Below, one piece after another: positions 51,947 to 63,796 of a DNA stretch of 64,000 bases. The notes below the pieces were generated by a model. It saw only the letters and a program-made list of their open reading frames with translations. It was not told where the DNA came from and did no database searches. The stretch is from G963663775 sp963663775 (lineage in GTDB: Bacteria > Bacillota > Clostridia > Oscillospirales > Butyricicoccaceae), in contig OY760624.1 of the NCBI GenBank assembly GCA_963663775.1, positions 1,612,001 through 1,676,000 on the forward strand, given 5' to 3'. The translations under genes and the position numbers were made by a program. The stretch's first letter is position 1; the number at the start of each line of letters is the position of its first letter.

Positions 51947-53656
51947 ATGGTAAATGGCATGACCGAGCGGGAATTTATCAACCATCCGGACACGGTGGAT
52001 TTCATCGTGCGCAACAATCCGTATTTTGACCGCTATGCACAGGAGCATCCGGAAATTTACGTGGCGCAGACGCTATTGGGCAAATATCTGCTGGTGTATA
52101 CCCATCGGGACAATGTGCCGAATTTGCTGACCGAGTTGGGCAGCACCTTTGTCAATGCGGCATCGCTCGTGCTCGGCGTGACCGACCGTGTGGAGCTGGA
52201 GAGTGCGGGCATTGTGGAGGTACACAACCAACCCTATTTGCATCTGCGGGGCAGCGGGGTCATTCTCGGCTTTGTGGACACGGGCATTGACTATACCCAA
52301 GAGATTTTTGTGTATCCAAACGGCAAAAGCAAAATCCTGTTTTTATATGACCAGACCGTGGAGGGCACGCCGCCGGAAGGCTTCACCATTGGGCAGGAAT
52401 ACACCAATGCACAAATCAACGATGCGTTGCAGGCGCAAGACCCTTACAGCATCGTGCCGCAGCGGGATACCACGGGGCATGGCACATTTCTGGCATCCGT
52501 GGCGGCGGGGCGTGAGGTGGATGGCTTTGTAGGTGCCGCACCGGAAGCCGAGCTGGTGGTGGTGAAGCTGCGCCGTGCACGCGATTTTTATTTGCAGCGT
52601 GCCTTTGTGCCGCCCGAGCAGGAAAATGCCTTTGAATCCAGCAAGGTGATGCTAGGGGTGGAATATATCCTACAAAAAGCACGGCAGCTGGGGCGTCCGG
52701 TGGTGATTTGCATTGGCGTGGGCACGAATTTCGGCACGCATGACGGCACAACCCCCTTTGAGGATTATCTCAGCAGTGTTGCCAATCTGCGTGGCGTGTG
52801 CATCATCACCTCGGCGGGCAACGAAAGCCAAGCACAGCACCATGCCCATGGACGGCTGAATTTTAAGGGCGAGCAAGAAAATATCGACATCAAGGTGGGG
52901 TCTATCGGCAACATTGGCGTGCGCATTGGCATCATCAACCGTGCGGCAGACCGCTTTTCGGTGTCCATTCGCAGCCCGACAGGCGAACTCATCGAGCGGG
53001 TGCCTGTCAAATCCAACATGCCGCGCTCGTTTCAGCTGCTGCTGGAGGCAAGCACCGTGGATGTGGAATATTATTTCCCGATGGAGGAAACGGGGGCACA
53101 GCTGACCGTCATTCGCATTTACAAGCCAACGCCCGGCATCTGGACGCTGACGGTGCATGGCGATTTGGTGCTGGACGGCACCTATGACGCATGGCTGCCG
53201 ATGACGGGGTTTTCCTCGCCCCGTGCCCAGTTTTTAAGCCCTGACCCCTATGGCACCGTGGTTGTGCCTGCCACAATGCACGGCTCGATTGTCTGCGGGG
53301 CATATGACAGCCGCACCAACAGCTTGAACACCAATTCCTCTTGGGGACCGAATCGCTTGCAGGAGATGGCACCGGATTTGCTGGCACCGGGGGTGCGGGT
53401 CGGCGGATTTTATCCAAGGGGCTATGGCAGCATGAGCGGCACGAGCGTGGCGGCGGCGATTACCGCAGGGGCGGCGGCACTGCTGATGGAATGGGGGGTG
53501 GTGCGTCGCAAAGACCCGTCCATGAGCACCTACCAAATCCGTGCCTATCTGGTGCGGGGATGCAGCCGCAGCGAGGATATGGTCTATCCCAATTACAAAT
53601 GGGGCTATGGCACGCTGAATCTGTTGCAAACCTTCAACTATATGCGGGAAACCTGA
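51947..53656 (+). CDS. Csp-like subtilisin-family (S8) protease, copy 2
   Basis: 569 residues from ATG 51947 (GGGAGG upstream). Collinear with copy 1 throughout and identical over long stretches (for example HPDTVDF, QRDT-GHGTFLASVAAGR, SSWGP). Catalytic Asp111, His178 and Ser500 occur at the same residue numbers. Has the same jelly-roll insert. A clear tandem duplication; both copies keep the triad, unlike C. difficile CspC, which has lost catalytic residues. Spore-germination role is inferred from family, not shown here. Confidence 0.9.
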   Translation: MVNGMTEREFINHPDTVDFIVRNNPYFDRYAQEHPEIYVAQTLLGKYLLVYTHRDNVPNLLTELGSTFVNAASLVLGVTDRVELESAGIVEVHNQPYLHLRGSGVILGFVDTGIDYTQEIFVYPNGKSKILFLYDQTVEGTPPEGFTIGQEYTNAQINDALQAQDPYSIVPQRDTTGHGTFLASVAAGREVDGFVGAAPEAELVVVKLRRARDFYLQRAFVPPEQENAFESSKVMLGVEYILQKARQLGRPVVICIGVGTNFGTHDGTTPFEDYLSSVANLRGVCIITSAGNESQAQHHAHGRLNFKGEQENIDIKVGSIGNIGVRIGIINRAADRFSVSIRSPTGELIERVPVKSNMPRSFQLLLEASTVDVEYYFPMEETGAQLTVIRIYKPTPGIWTLTVHGDLVLDGTYDAWLPMTGFSSPRAQFLSPDPYGTVVVPATMHGSIVCGAYDSRTNSLNTNSSWGPNRLQEMAPDLLAPGVRVGGFYPRGYGSMSGTSVAAAITAGAAALLMEWGVVRRKDPSMSTYQIRAYLVRGCSRSEDMVYPNYKWGYGTLNLLQTFNYMRET

Positions 53657-53696
53657 TAAAAAAACCGCCGTACAGCATTTGTACAGCGGTTTTTTG
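53657..53696. terminator. Bidirectional terminator after proteases
   Basis: AAAAAACCGCC-GTAC / GTACAGCGGTTTTTT hairpin with T-runs on both strands; shared with the convergent carboxypeptidase gene. Confidence 0.9.
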
Positions 53697-53710
53697 CGAG
53701 TATTGGGGAT

Positions 53711-55081
53711 TTATGTACCGAAGTAGGAAAAGTGCATATAATCGCGCTTGGTGTCCCATGCGTTGCCGCCCCAAGAGAAGCCGTATTTCGTGAAGGCACG
53801 ATATACATCGCTGTCCTCGGTGATGGCGTAGGGGTCGGTGTCGGGTGACCACGTGCTGCCGCAGGTGATTGCCGTAACGGTGCCCGCCTCATCAACGTTA
53901 CATTCCATGTTGGAATCATAATTGATGTCGATTGCCGTGCCTTGGCGGTGCTCACTGGAGGCACTGGCACGCCATGCGTATCCGCCGACATCATGGATGG
54001 GGAACTGCTGTGCGCCGTCAAAAATCTCCTGGAAAATGGCTTCGTAAAGCGGTACGAGGGCAACATTCACCATGATATATGCCGTGTCTGCCGTTTTTGC
54101 GCCATTGTCCTGCAGCCGCCAGACGGGCACGGAGAGTTCGGTCATGGCGGTTTCTGCCACGGCTTCCTCGGTGTAATATGCCGCTGTTTCGCCGAACACA
54201 TACTGCATTTTTTCGGCATGGGTGGCAGGCAGGACATCGGGCAGGGTCAAATGCTGCGGCGGCGTGGCAGGCGCAAACGTGCCGCTGTCCGCAGAGTCGG
54301 TATCCGTGGCTGCGCCGCCGTTCTCTGGGTCGGTGTCGGTGGAGGTGCCGTTGTTTTCGGGGTCGGTTGCGACCGCTTCGCCATTGCTGGCGGTATCCTG
54401 GTCGGTTTCCGTCCCCTGCCCATCGGCATCAGTGGCAAAGGCTTTGGAAAACCGCAGGCTGACCAGCAGCGCCTGTTCCCGTGTGGTGGCGGCGGCAGGG
54501 GCGAGGGTGATGATGGTCTGCACTTCGCCGGTGGGGTCGTCCTGTCTGGTGGAAACGCCGCCCATCACCCCGTGCGACAGCATCAGCGACACGGCGTTTT
54601 GCGCCCAAGTTTCCACCTGCCCTGCGTCAGTATAGGCGGCGAGCGTGTCGAGGTCGGCATCGTCTGCGGACACATCGGCGGCAGTCAGCACATTGGTCAG
54701 CATCTTGCAAAGCTCCTGCCGTGTCAGTTGTCCATCGGGGTCAAAGGTGGTGGCACTGCGTCCGCTGACCAGTCCCAAGGCATACGCCGTGGCAACGGTT
54801 TGGCTGTCGGTGTCCGTGAAGGGGCTGTCGGTGACAGGGGACACCGTGGTTTGCCGCAGAGATTCATATAGCCGCAGGGCAATGCCGCAAAATTCTGCAC
54901 GGGTGATGCTGCCTGTGGCAGACTGCTTGGACAGGCTGTCCGGCACAAGATTTGCCTGCTCGGCGGCGGCAACCTCGGTGGTGGCCCAGCCGCTGACAGC
55001 GGTCAAGGCAGATGCCTGCGGCAGGGTTGACAGGACAGCGGCACAAGCGAGTGTACCGCAGAAAACGGAGCGAAACACCAT
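53711..55081 (-). CDS. Secreted M15 D-alanyl-D-alanine carboxypeptidase with SLH-like domain
   Basis: 456 residues from ATG 55081 (AAAGGATG nine bases upstream). Signal peptide (about 1-25, QASA cleavage region). Residues about 30-195 have SLH-like units (FTDTDSQTVATAYALGLVSG; FDPDGQLTRQELCKMLTNVL). An Asp/Thr/Asn linker (about 215-270) leads to a VanY/M15B domain with zinc residues His378 and Asp385 (SEHRQGTAIDINY) and His450 (DYMHFSYFG). Trims D-Ala from peptidoglycan stems at the cell surface. Confidence 0.9.
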   Translation of the reverse strand: MVFRSVFCGTLACAAVLSTLPQASALTAVSGWATTEVAAAEQANLVPDSLSKQSATGSITRAEFCGIALRLYESLRQTTVSPVTDSPFTDTDSQTVATAYALGLVSGRSATTFDPDGQLTRQELCKMLTNVLTAADVSADDADLDTLAAYTDAGQVETWAQNAVSLMLSHGVMGGVSTRQDDPTGEVQTIITLAPAAATTREQALLVSLRFSKAFATDADGQGTETDQDTASNGEAVATDPENNGTSTDTDPENGGAATDTDSADSGTFAPATPPQHLTLPDVLPATHAEKMQYVFGETAAYYTEEAVAETAMTELSVPVWRLQDNGAKTADTAYIMVNVALVPLYEAIFQEIFDGAQQFPIHDVGGYAWRASASSEHRQGTAIDINYDSNMECNVDEAGTVTAITCGSTWSPDTDPYAITEDSDVYRAFTKYGFSWGGNAWDTKRDYMHFSYFGT

Positions 55082-55111
55082 GGGAAAAACATCCTTTCTG
55101 AAAGCCGTGGT

Positions 55112-55284
55112 TGTGGATAAGTCTGTGGACAGAGTGGATGGTCGATAAAAATCGACATTTTTTATCGCTTTTATTCGACAAGAAACATTACAAAGTAAAG
55201 AATTTTGCAACAAATAAAAGAGTTTTGCACAATATCCACAGGGTTATCCACAAATGCTGTGGATTTTTGTGGATTTGTGGAAAA
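55112..55284. other. Group of DnaA boxes in an AT-rich gap
   Basis: Between the carboxypeptidase and comM genes. Exact boxes at 55112-55120 (TGTGGATAA) and 55244-55252 (TTATCCACA); one-mismatch or near matches at 55232-55240, 55258-55266 and 55268-55276, and TGTGGAAAA at 55276-55284. The intervening 55141-55230 is AT-rich. No dnaA or dnaN gene is adjacent, so it may be a DnaA-titration or regulatory site rather than the origin. Confidence 0.6.
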
Positions 55285-55312
55285 GGGAAAATAGGCGCAG
55301 ATTTTCGCCGTG

Positions 55313-56836
55313 TCACAGCGCCCCCGTGCGGTCGAGCTGGCGATATTGCAGCGCTTCGGCAAGGTGGGCGGCGGCGATGATTTCTGCCCCTGCAAGGTCG
55401 GCAATCGTGCGAGCCACCCGCAGAATGCGGTCGTGCGCACGGGCGGTCAGACCCAGTCTTGCAAATGCCGCTTCCAGCATGGTTTGTGCGGCGGCATCCA
55501 CCTTGCACCAATCGCCGATGCGGTCAGGCGGCAGAGCGGCGTTGCAGGGGATGGCGGTGTCTGCAAAGCGTGCCTTTTGGCGTTCACGTGCCGCACAGAC
55601 ACGGGCACGAATGGCGGCAGAGGATTCCTCCTGTGCGGTGCTGCGGGCGGCGAGGGAAGCATAGGGCACCGGCTGTACGGCGACTTGCAGGTCGATGCGG
55701 TCGAGCAAAGGCCCGGAAATGCGCTGCAAATAGGTTTTCACCTGCTGGGGCTTGCAGGTGCAACGGTCTGTGCCGTACCAGCCGCACTTGCAGGGGTTCA
55801 TGGCACACACGAGCATAAACTGCGCCGGATAATCCACCCGCCCCGCCACACGGGAGATGGAAACCTGTCCGTCCTCGAGCGGCTGACGCAGGGTTTCCAG
55901 CACATCCCGCCGAAATTCGGGCAGCTCGTCCAAAAACAGCACCCCACGATGCGAAAGCGAGATTTCCCCTGGCTTGGGCAGGGCACGCACGCCGCCGCCC
56001 GTCATCGCCGCACCCGAAATGGTGTGATGCGGGGCACGAAAGGGACGTGCCGCAGACTGCGCCGCATTTGCGCCGTCACCAAAGACCGACCAGACCCGAA
56101 TGACCTCCAAACGTTCCGCCGCCGTCAAGGGCGGCAGGATGGAGGGCAGCCGCTTCGCCATCATGCTTTTGCCGCTGCCGGGCGAGCCAGAGAGCAAAAT
56201 ATTGTGTCCGCCTGCCGCTGCAATCTCCAGCGCACGCTTGACGGTTTGCTGTCCCATGACGTGCTGAAAATCCAGTGACGGCGGGGGCGTATCGTCCAAG
56301 GTGGGCGGCGGACAGGGGGCAAGTGACGCTTTCCCTTGCAAGTGGGCGAGCAAAGCCGACACGTGCGGCACAGGGATGACCGTGATACCCGTAGCAAAGG
56401 CGGCTTCCTCGGCATTTTCCTGCGGCACATAGGCGGTGTCAAAGCCGGCTTGCTGCGCCGCAAGCACCATAGACAGTGCGCCTGCTACGGGGCGCAGCTG
56501 CCCTGTCAGCGACAGTTCGCCAAAGAACAGGCTGCGTGGCGGCAGGGGGTTCATTTGTCCTGCGGCGGCAAGCAGCCCCAGAAAAATCGGCAAATCATAC
56601 ACCGTGCCCTCCTTGCGGGTGTCGGCAGGGGCGAGATTGACCGTGACACGGGACACAGGCCAGTCAAAGCCGCCGCATTTGACCGCCGCGCGCACCCGTT
56701 CAGCGGCTTCGGACACCGCTTTGTCGGGCAGACCAACCACGTCCAGACGGGGTAGACCATTGGAGAGAAAGCATTCCACCGTCACGACATAGCCGTCGAT
56801 GCCTTGAATGCCTGCGGAAGAAACTACTGAAACCAT
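55313..56836 (-). CDS. comM: YifB/ComM-family Mg-chelatase-like AAA+ ATPase
   Basis: 507 residues. N-terminal Lon-S5-like ChlI domain (GLPRLDVVGLPDKAVSEAAERVRAA; VNLAPADTRKEGTVYDLPI), AAA+ core with Walker A SGSPGSGKSMMAKRLPS and Walker B VLFLDELPEF, then a Cys segment CAMNPCKCGWYG and GPLLDRIDLQV. ComM is a branch-migration helicase in natural transformation of Gram-negatives; role in clostridia is less clear. Start ATG 56836 with a weak RBS. Confidence 0.95.
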   Translation of the reverse strand: MVSVVSSAGIQGIDGYVVTVECFLSNGLPRLDVVGLPDKAVSEAAERVRAAVKCGGFDWPVSRVTVNLAPADTRKEGTVYDLPIFLGLLAAAGQMNPLPPRSLFFGELSLTGQLRPVAGALSMVLAAQQAGFDTAYVPQENAEEAAFATGITVIPVPHVSALLAHLQGKASLAPCPPPTLDDTPPPSLDFQHVMGQQTVKRALEIAAAGGHNILLSGSPGSGKSMMAKRLPSILPPLTAAERLEVIRVWSVFGDGANAAQSAARPFRAPHHTISGAAMTGGGVRALPKPGEISLSHRGVLFLDELPEFRRDVLETLRQPLEDGQVSISRVAGRVDYPAQFMLVCAMNPCKCGWYGTDRCTCKPQQVKTYLQRISGPLLDRIDLQVAVQPVPYASLAARSTAQEESSAAIRARVCAARERQKARFADTAIPCNAALPPDRIGDWCKVDAAAQTMLEAAFARLGLTARAHDRILRVARTIADLAGAEIIAAAHLAEALQYRQLDRTGAL

Positions 56837-56884
56837 AAAAAATTGCCTCGAAATCGTTATAAAATATAGGGTGGAATGACCATA

Positions 56885-57352
56885 TTATAGATGCTGTTTG
56901 CCGGAAATATGGTCAACCGCAATGCGGTATACCAAAACCGCATGCAGCATTTGGTCTGAAAACGCAAATTCTTTGCCGGTTTGGTGCTGCATCAGTGCGT
57001 TTAATGCCTGTTTTTTCTGCGCCGGCTCTTCGATGAGATGCACGTGTCCGCTGCCGATGATGCTGCGATAGGCGTAGGAATGCTCGCAGGCATTGGCACT
57101 TTCGATGAGATGGTGCTCGCAGTCCATTTCAAACGCAATGGCATTGTTTTGCGCAAAGGCATCCACTTTGCGTCCTTCTTTTGCGGAATGGAAAAACAAG
57201 GTCAGCTGTTTGTCGGCCGCGGTATAGCCAAAATTCACAGGAACGATGTACAGCCCGTCCTTGTCCTGCACCGCAATGCGCAGCACCTTACAGGTGTCGA
57301 GAATCTCCAGCATGTCGTTCCAATCCGTGACTTCTCTCTCTTTTCTTCTCAT
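56885..57352 (-). CDS. Pyridoxamine 5'-phosphate oxidase-family (NimA-like) protein
   Basis: 155 residues from ATG 57352 (GGAGG six bases upstream). FMN-binding split-barrel features: LRIAVQDKDGLYIVPVNFGY and LFFHSAKEGRKVDAFAQNN, the latter typical of NimA-type flavoproteins linked to 5-nitroimidazole reduction; EHSYAYRSIIGSGHV follows. A redox flavoprotein; nitroimidazole reductase activity is a family possibility only. About 48 bases lie between it and comM. Confidence 0.88.
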   Translation of the reverse strand: MRRKEREVTDWNDMLEILDTCKVLRIAVQDKDGLYIVPVNFGYTAADKQLTLFFHSAKEGRKVDAFAQNNAIAFEMDCEHHLIESANACEHSYAYRSIIGSGHVHLIEEPAQKKQALNALMQHQTGKEFAFSDQMLHAVLVYRIAVDHISGKQHL

Positions 57353-57377
57353 AATAGCCTCCGGTATCCAAGTGGGA

Positions 57378-57665
57378 TTATAAAATTCTTCTGCGGAAGG
57401 TCTGCATCTCCAGCTGGATGAAGCGAGCAATCATTTCACGGTACAGTGCTTCCACCATGTCGGGATTGGCGCCGCAATCCTCTGCCTTGGCACGCACATT
57501 GGCAATCACTTCCTCCACCCTCGCAGGGGCGTGCACGCTGCCTTCGCTCGTTTTGAAGGCGGCAGCCTGTCCGACATAGCCGCCCCGTTCGGCGATGAGG
57601 CGGATGATTTCGGTGTCGATGCGGTCGATTTGTTCTCGAACCGCTTGCAAATTTTCACATTTCAT
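57378..57665 (-). CDS. Chorismate mutase, AroQ type
   Basis: 95 residues from ATG 57665 (GGAGGG eight bases upstream; longer frame lacks an RBS). All-helical AroQ core: LQAVREQIDRIDTEIIRLIAERGGYVGQAAAFK, with Arg9-type, Asp and Lys residues in usual places, and VEEVIANVRAKAEDCGANPDMVEALYREMIARFIQLE. Converts chorismate to prephenate for Phe/Tyr. Free-standing, without an attached dehydrogenase or dehydratase. Promoter at 57767-57795. Confidence 0.9.
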   Translation of the reverse strand: MKCENLQAVREQIDRIDTEIIRLIAERGGYVGQAAAFKTSEGSVHAPARVEEVIANVRAKAEDCGANPDMVEALYREMIARFIQLEMQTFRRRIL

Positions 57666-57766
57666 ATGCGCTGCCCTCCATGACAAGCTTTTTTTGACAG
57701 ACAGAATCTGCGGCGAAAACCACAAAAAACGTCTCTCAAATTCCTGTAAAACATCAATATACTACC

Positions 57767-57795
57767 ACTATAATATAAAAGACGCCTGTTTGCAA
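57767..57795 (-). promoter_or_regulatory. Promoter of chorismate mutase gene
   Basis: Minus strand TTGCAA (57795-57790), 17-bp spacer, TATAGT (57772-57767). In the 339-base gap 57666-58004, which also holds the divergent nifJ promoter. Confidence 0.6.
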
Positions 57796-57868
57796 CAGCA
57801 ACCGAACCTTGCACAAAAATTGTGTAAAACGTGCTAAGGAATTACTCAAAATTTTATGCCCGAAATGG

Positions 57869-57897
57869 TTTACAGGAATTGCTTTCTTTGATACAAT
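57869..57897 (+). promoter_or_regulatory. Promoter of nifJ
   Basis: TTTACA (57869-57874), 17-bp spacer, TACAAT (57892-57897), about 105 bases before the start. Confidence 0.65.
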
Positions 57898-58004
57898 AAA
57901 TAAGGCAAATTATCGTAATTTCACGATTTATATGGGAACAAAATGTTTCCCAATGCTAAATTGTGCAAAATTCCGGGCGAACCGGACAAGGAGGAGTTAT
58001 TATC

Positions 58005-61562
<3,558 letters not shown>

Positions 61563-61602
61563 GCCAACATTTGCTCCGCAAAACTGCATAAAAGCAACTA
61601 GA

Positions 61603-61637
61603 AACCGCCGCAGAGCCTATGTTCTGCGGCGGTTTTT
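61603..61637 (+). terminator. Terminator of nifJ
   Basis: AAACCGCCGCAGA / TCTGCGGCGGTTT hairpin followed by TT. Confidence 0.92.
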
Positions 61638-61683
61638 CTGTGGGAAAGATTGCAAAATGGGTGGGGATGTGCTATGCTGAAAA

Positions 61684-61805
61684 TACGGATGACATCACCA
61701 GATGGGAACGCCATCCGCTGCAAAGAAAAAAACACAGTTCCGGTTGGTAGTCCGGACACGGCGAAAGCCGTCAGTAACCTGCCTCCTTGGTTGTCCGTTC
61801 TTTGT
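61684..61805 (+). promoter_or_regulatory. Structured leader upstream of yjdF, candidate yjdF-motif riboswitch
   Basis: About 120 bases with several stems: CGGATG/CATCCG (61686-61691, 61712-61717), an enclosing CAAAG/CTTTG (61721-61725, 61800-61804), CCGG/CCGG (61740-61743, 61752-61755) and ACGGC-GAAA-GCCGT (61758-61771). yjdF genes in Firmicutes commonly carry the yjdF RNA, which senses azaaromatic compounds; identity is inferred from position and structure, not from a checked consensus. Confidence 0.55.
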
Positions 61806-61835
61806 AAAAAAAGCAAACCGAAAGGAGGAAGTGCG

Positions 61836-62255
61836 ATGGAACAGACCATGGCAGCACTGACCGTATTTTTTGAGGAACCCTTTTGGGTGGGGGTGTATGA
61901 GCGCACAGAGGGCGGACGATATGCCGCCTGCAAGGTGACGTTTGGTGCCGAACCGCATGAGTCGGAGGTTTACGCCTTTTTTCTCAAGAATTGGGGCAGA
62001 CTGCGGTGCAGTCCGTCCATGCAGGTGCAGCACTGTGCCCAAAAGCGTCCCAACCCCAAGCGCATGCAGCGAACCATCAAAAAACAGCTGCAAGCAGACG
62101 GCGTTGGCACAAAGGCGCAAAAGGCACTGAAATTGCAGCAAGAGCAGGGGAAAATAGCACGAAAAATCACCTCTCGTGCGGCAAAAGAAGCACAGCAGGA
62201 GCACATCTTTGCGCTGCGGCAACAAAAGCGCAGAGAAAAGCATAGGGGACACTAA
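61836..62255 (+). CDS. yjdF: YjdF-family protein (DUF2992)
   Basis: 139 residues from ATG 61836 behind AAAGGAGG. N-terminal domain: LTVFFEEPFWVGVYER..GRYAACKVTFGAEPHESEVYAFFLKNW, the YjdF hallmark; C-terminal half is basic and helical (PNPKRMQRTIKKQLQ, then KQQKRREKHRGH-like), suggesting nucleic acid binding. A longer frame from 61650 lies in the structured leader. Function in the family unknown; linked to response to toxic aromatic compounds by its riboswitch. Confidence 0.88.
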   Translation: MEQTMAALTVFFEEPFWVGVYERTEGGRYAACKVTFGAEPHESEVYAFFLKNWGRLRCSPSMQVQHCAQKRPNPKRMQRTIKKQLQADGVGTKAQKALKLQQEQGKIARKITSRAAKEAQQEHIFALRQQKRREKHRGH

Positions 62256-62274
62256 AACTCCAAAAGAAACCGAT

Positions 62275-62319
62275 AAAAAGCAGGAAAACGGCATAAAATA
62301 TGTCGCTTTCCTGCTTTTT
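62275..62319. terminator. Bidirectional terminator between yjdF and diguanylate cyclase
   Basis: AAAAAGCAGGAAA / TTTCCTGCTTTTT hairpin (right arm 62307-62319), T-runs on both strands. Confidence 0.85.
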
Positions 62320-62338
62320 CAATCGGCATTTTTCGATG

Positions 62339-63478
62339 CTATGCAATGGTGATGACACGGTTGCGTCCGCCTTTTTTTGCCAGATAGAGCGCCTCATCCG
62401 CTTTGCGATAGAGTGCGTTCCAATCCTGCATATCATCACTGGGGACAATGTACAACCCAATGCTCATGGTCAAATACGGGGACACCGCAGAGGGTTCGTT
62501 TGCCAAATGCAAATCATACACGGCGTTGCACATCAAATGCGCAATTTGGTGCGCTTTTTCCGGTGTGGGGGTCAAAAACAATGCCATAAATTCCTCACCG
62601 CCCCAACGACACAGTAGGATGTCATAGTTGTCACGAAATCCCATCAGCCGCTTGGCAACGCTTTGCAGGGCGATGTCCCCCTGGTCATGCCCATAAAAAT
62701 CATTGTATTGCTTGAAAAAATCAATGTCACACACCAAGGTGGCGATGTAAGTATCCTCGGTGGCGTGCTCCACAATGCGGCGTGCGGCTTCTTCCGTAAA
62801 GCGGCGGCGATTGTGCAGACCGGTCAGCGAATCGGTGGTGCTCAGCTCATAAAGGTGACGGTTTAAATGGGACAATTCTTCCTCGGCTTGCAGCTGGCTG
62901 ACACGCAGGTGCGCAATTTGCCAGCCGATGGCACTGCTGACGATGAAGGTGACCATGCAGTTGAGCAAATCCAGTGTCGCCAAATCCGCACCTTTCACCA
63001 CAAAGGAAAGGATGCAAAACACCACACAATCCGCAAAAATCGACAGCATATTGGTCAAAGGGGATAGGATAAAGGTGAATTGCAGGCATAGGATGCAGAT
63101 GAAAAACAGCACGCTAATCATATGCGGGTTGGAAAGAACGCTGTGATAAATGCCGAAAGCGGCGATGGTGTGCATGAACAGCACGATGCAGTAATAGGGG
63201 GTTTTGCGCCGTAAAAACTGCGCGGCATGCTGCTGGAGATACTCCCCCAAGAAGAAAAATCCCAAACTCAAAAGCGACTGGAGCAGATATAAAACCGTGT
63301 GCGCAATGCTGTGCTGATACAGCAGCGGATATAAAGCACCGAAAAACAAGAGCAGTGACATCAGCAGGCTGATGTTTTTCATCATCGCAACGTTGGTTAT
63401 CAGCATTTTATCGGAATAATTATATAGTTTTTCAGGGTCAAAGCCCAGACAACGCCATTTTTGAAATAAGTTCGACAT
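62339..63478 (-). CDS. Membrane diguanylate cyclase (GGDEF)
   Basis: 379 residues. About six hydrophobic segments in residues 25-190, then a short coiled segment (LRVSQLQAEEELSHLNRHLYELSTTDSLTGLHNRRRF) and the GGDEF domain: CDIDFFKQYNDFYGHDQGD, active-site RWGGEEFMALF. The GGEEF loop is intact, so synthesis of c-di-GMP is expected. No RxxD inhibitory site was identified with confidence. Start ATG 63478 has only a weak RBS. Confidence 0.9.
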   Translation of the reverse strand: MSNLFQKWRCLGFDPEKLYNYSDKMLITNVAMMKNISLLMSLLLFFGALYPLLYQHSIAHTVLYLLQSLLSLGFFFLGEYLQQHAAQFLRRKTPYYCIVLFMHTIAAFGIYHSVLSNPHMISVLFFICILCLQFTFILSPLTNMLSIFADCVVFCILSFVVKGADLATLDLLNCMVTFIVSSAIGWQIAHLRVSQLQAEEELSHLNRHLYELSTTDSLTGLHNRRRFTEEAARRIVEHATEDTYIATLVCDIDFFKQYNDFYGHDQGDIALQSVAKRLMGFRDNYDILLCRWGGEEFMALFLTPTPEKAHQIAHLMCNAVYDLHLANEPSAVSPYLTMSIGLYIVPSDDMQDWNALYRKADEALYLAKKGGRNRVITIA

Positions 63479-63692
63479 TGATTACCCATTCTCTCTAAAA
63501 CGGTGATTGGTATAGACATTATTATTTTATCACAAAATGGGGGTGTTGTGTATGATTTACTGGAAAAAAACCCTGTTTTCAGCAGCGGTAAAGTATACAA
63601 AAAATGAATAAAAATTCATACAAATGTGATAAAGCGATAGCACGAGTCTGCCAAAGCAGATGCACACACCGCACAGATTTGCGGGTCGAAAT

Positions 63693-63724
63693 TTGTCATG
63701 CGTGCAGGTGGAAAGGCATGACAA
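63693..63724 (+). promoter_or_regulatory. Inverted repeat overlapping the etfB promoter, candidate operator
   Basis: Perfect TTGTCATGC / GCATGACAA (63693-63701, 63716-63724) with a 14-base centre; the right arm covers the -35 element. A repressor here would block RNA polymerase. Rest of the 318-base gap 63479-63796 is AT-rich without a supported ORF. Confidence 0.5.
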
Positions 63725-63746
63725 GGGGCGCAAAATATGATATACT
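63718..63746 (+). promoter_or_regulatory. Promoter of etfB
   Basis: ATGACA (63718-63723), 17-bp spacer, TATACT (63741-63746). Confidence 0.65.
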
Positions 63747-63796
63747 GTTAAGGATTCAAATGGCAGAAAAATGCCGAAAAGGGGACGAGAAAGAGC

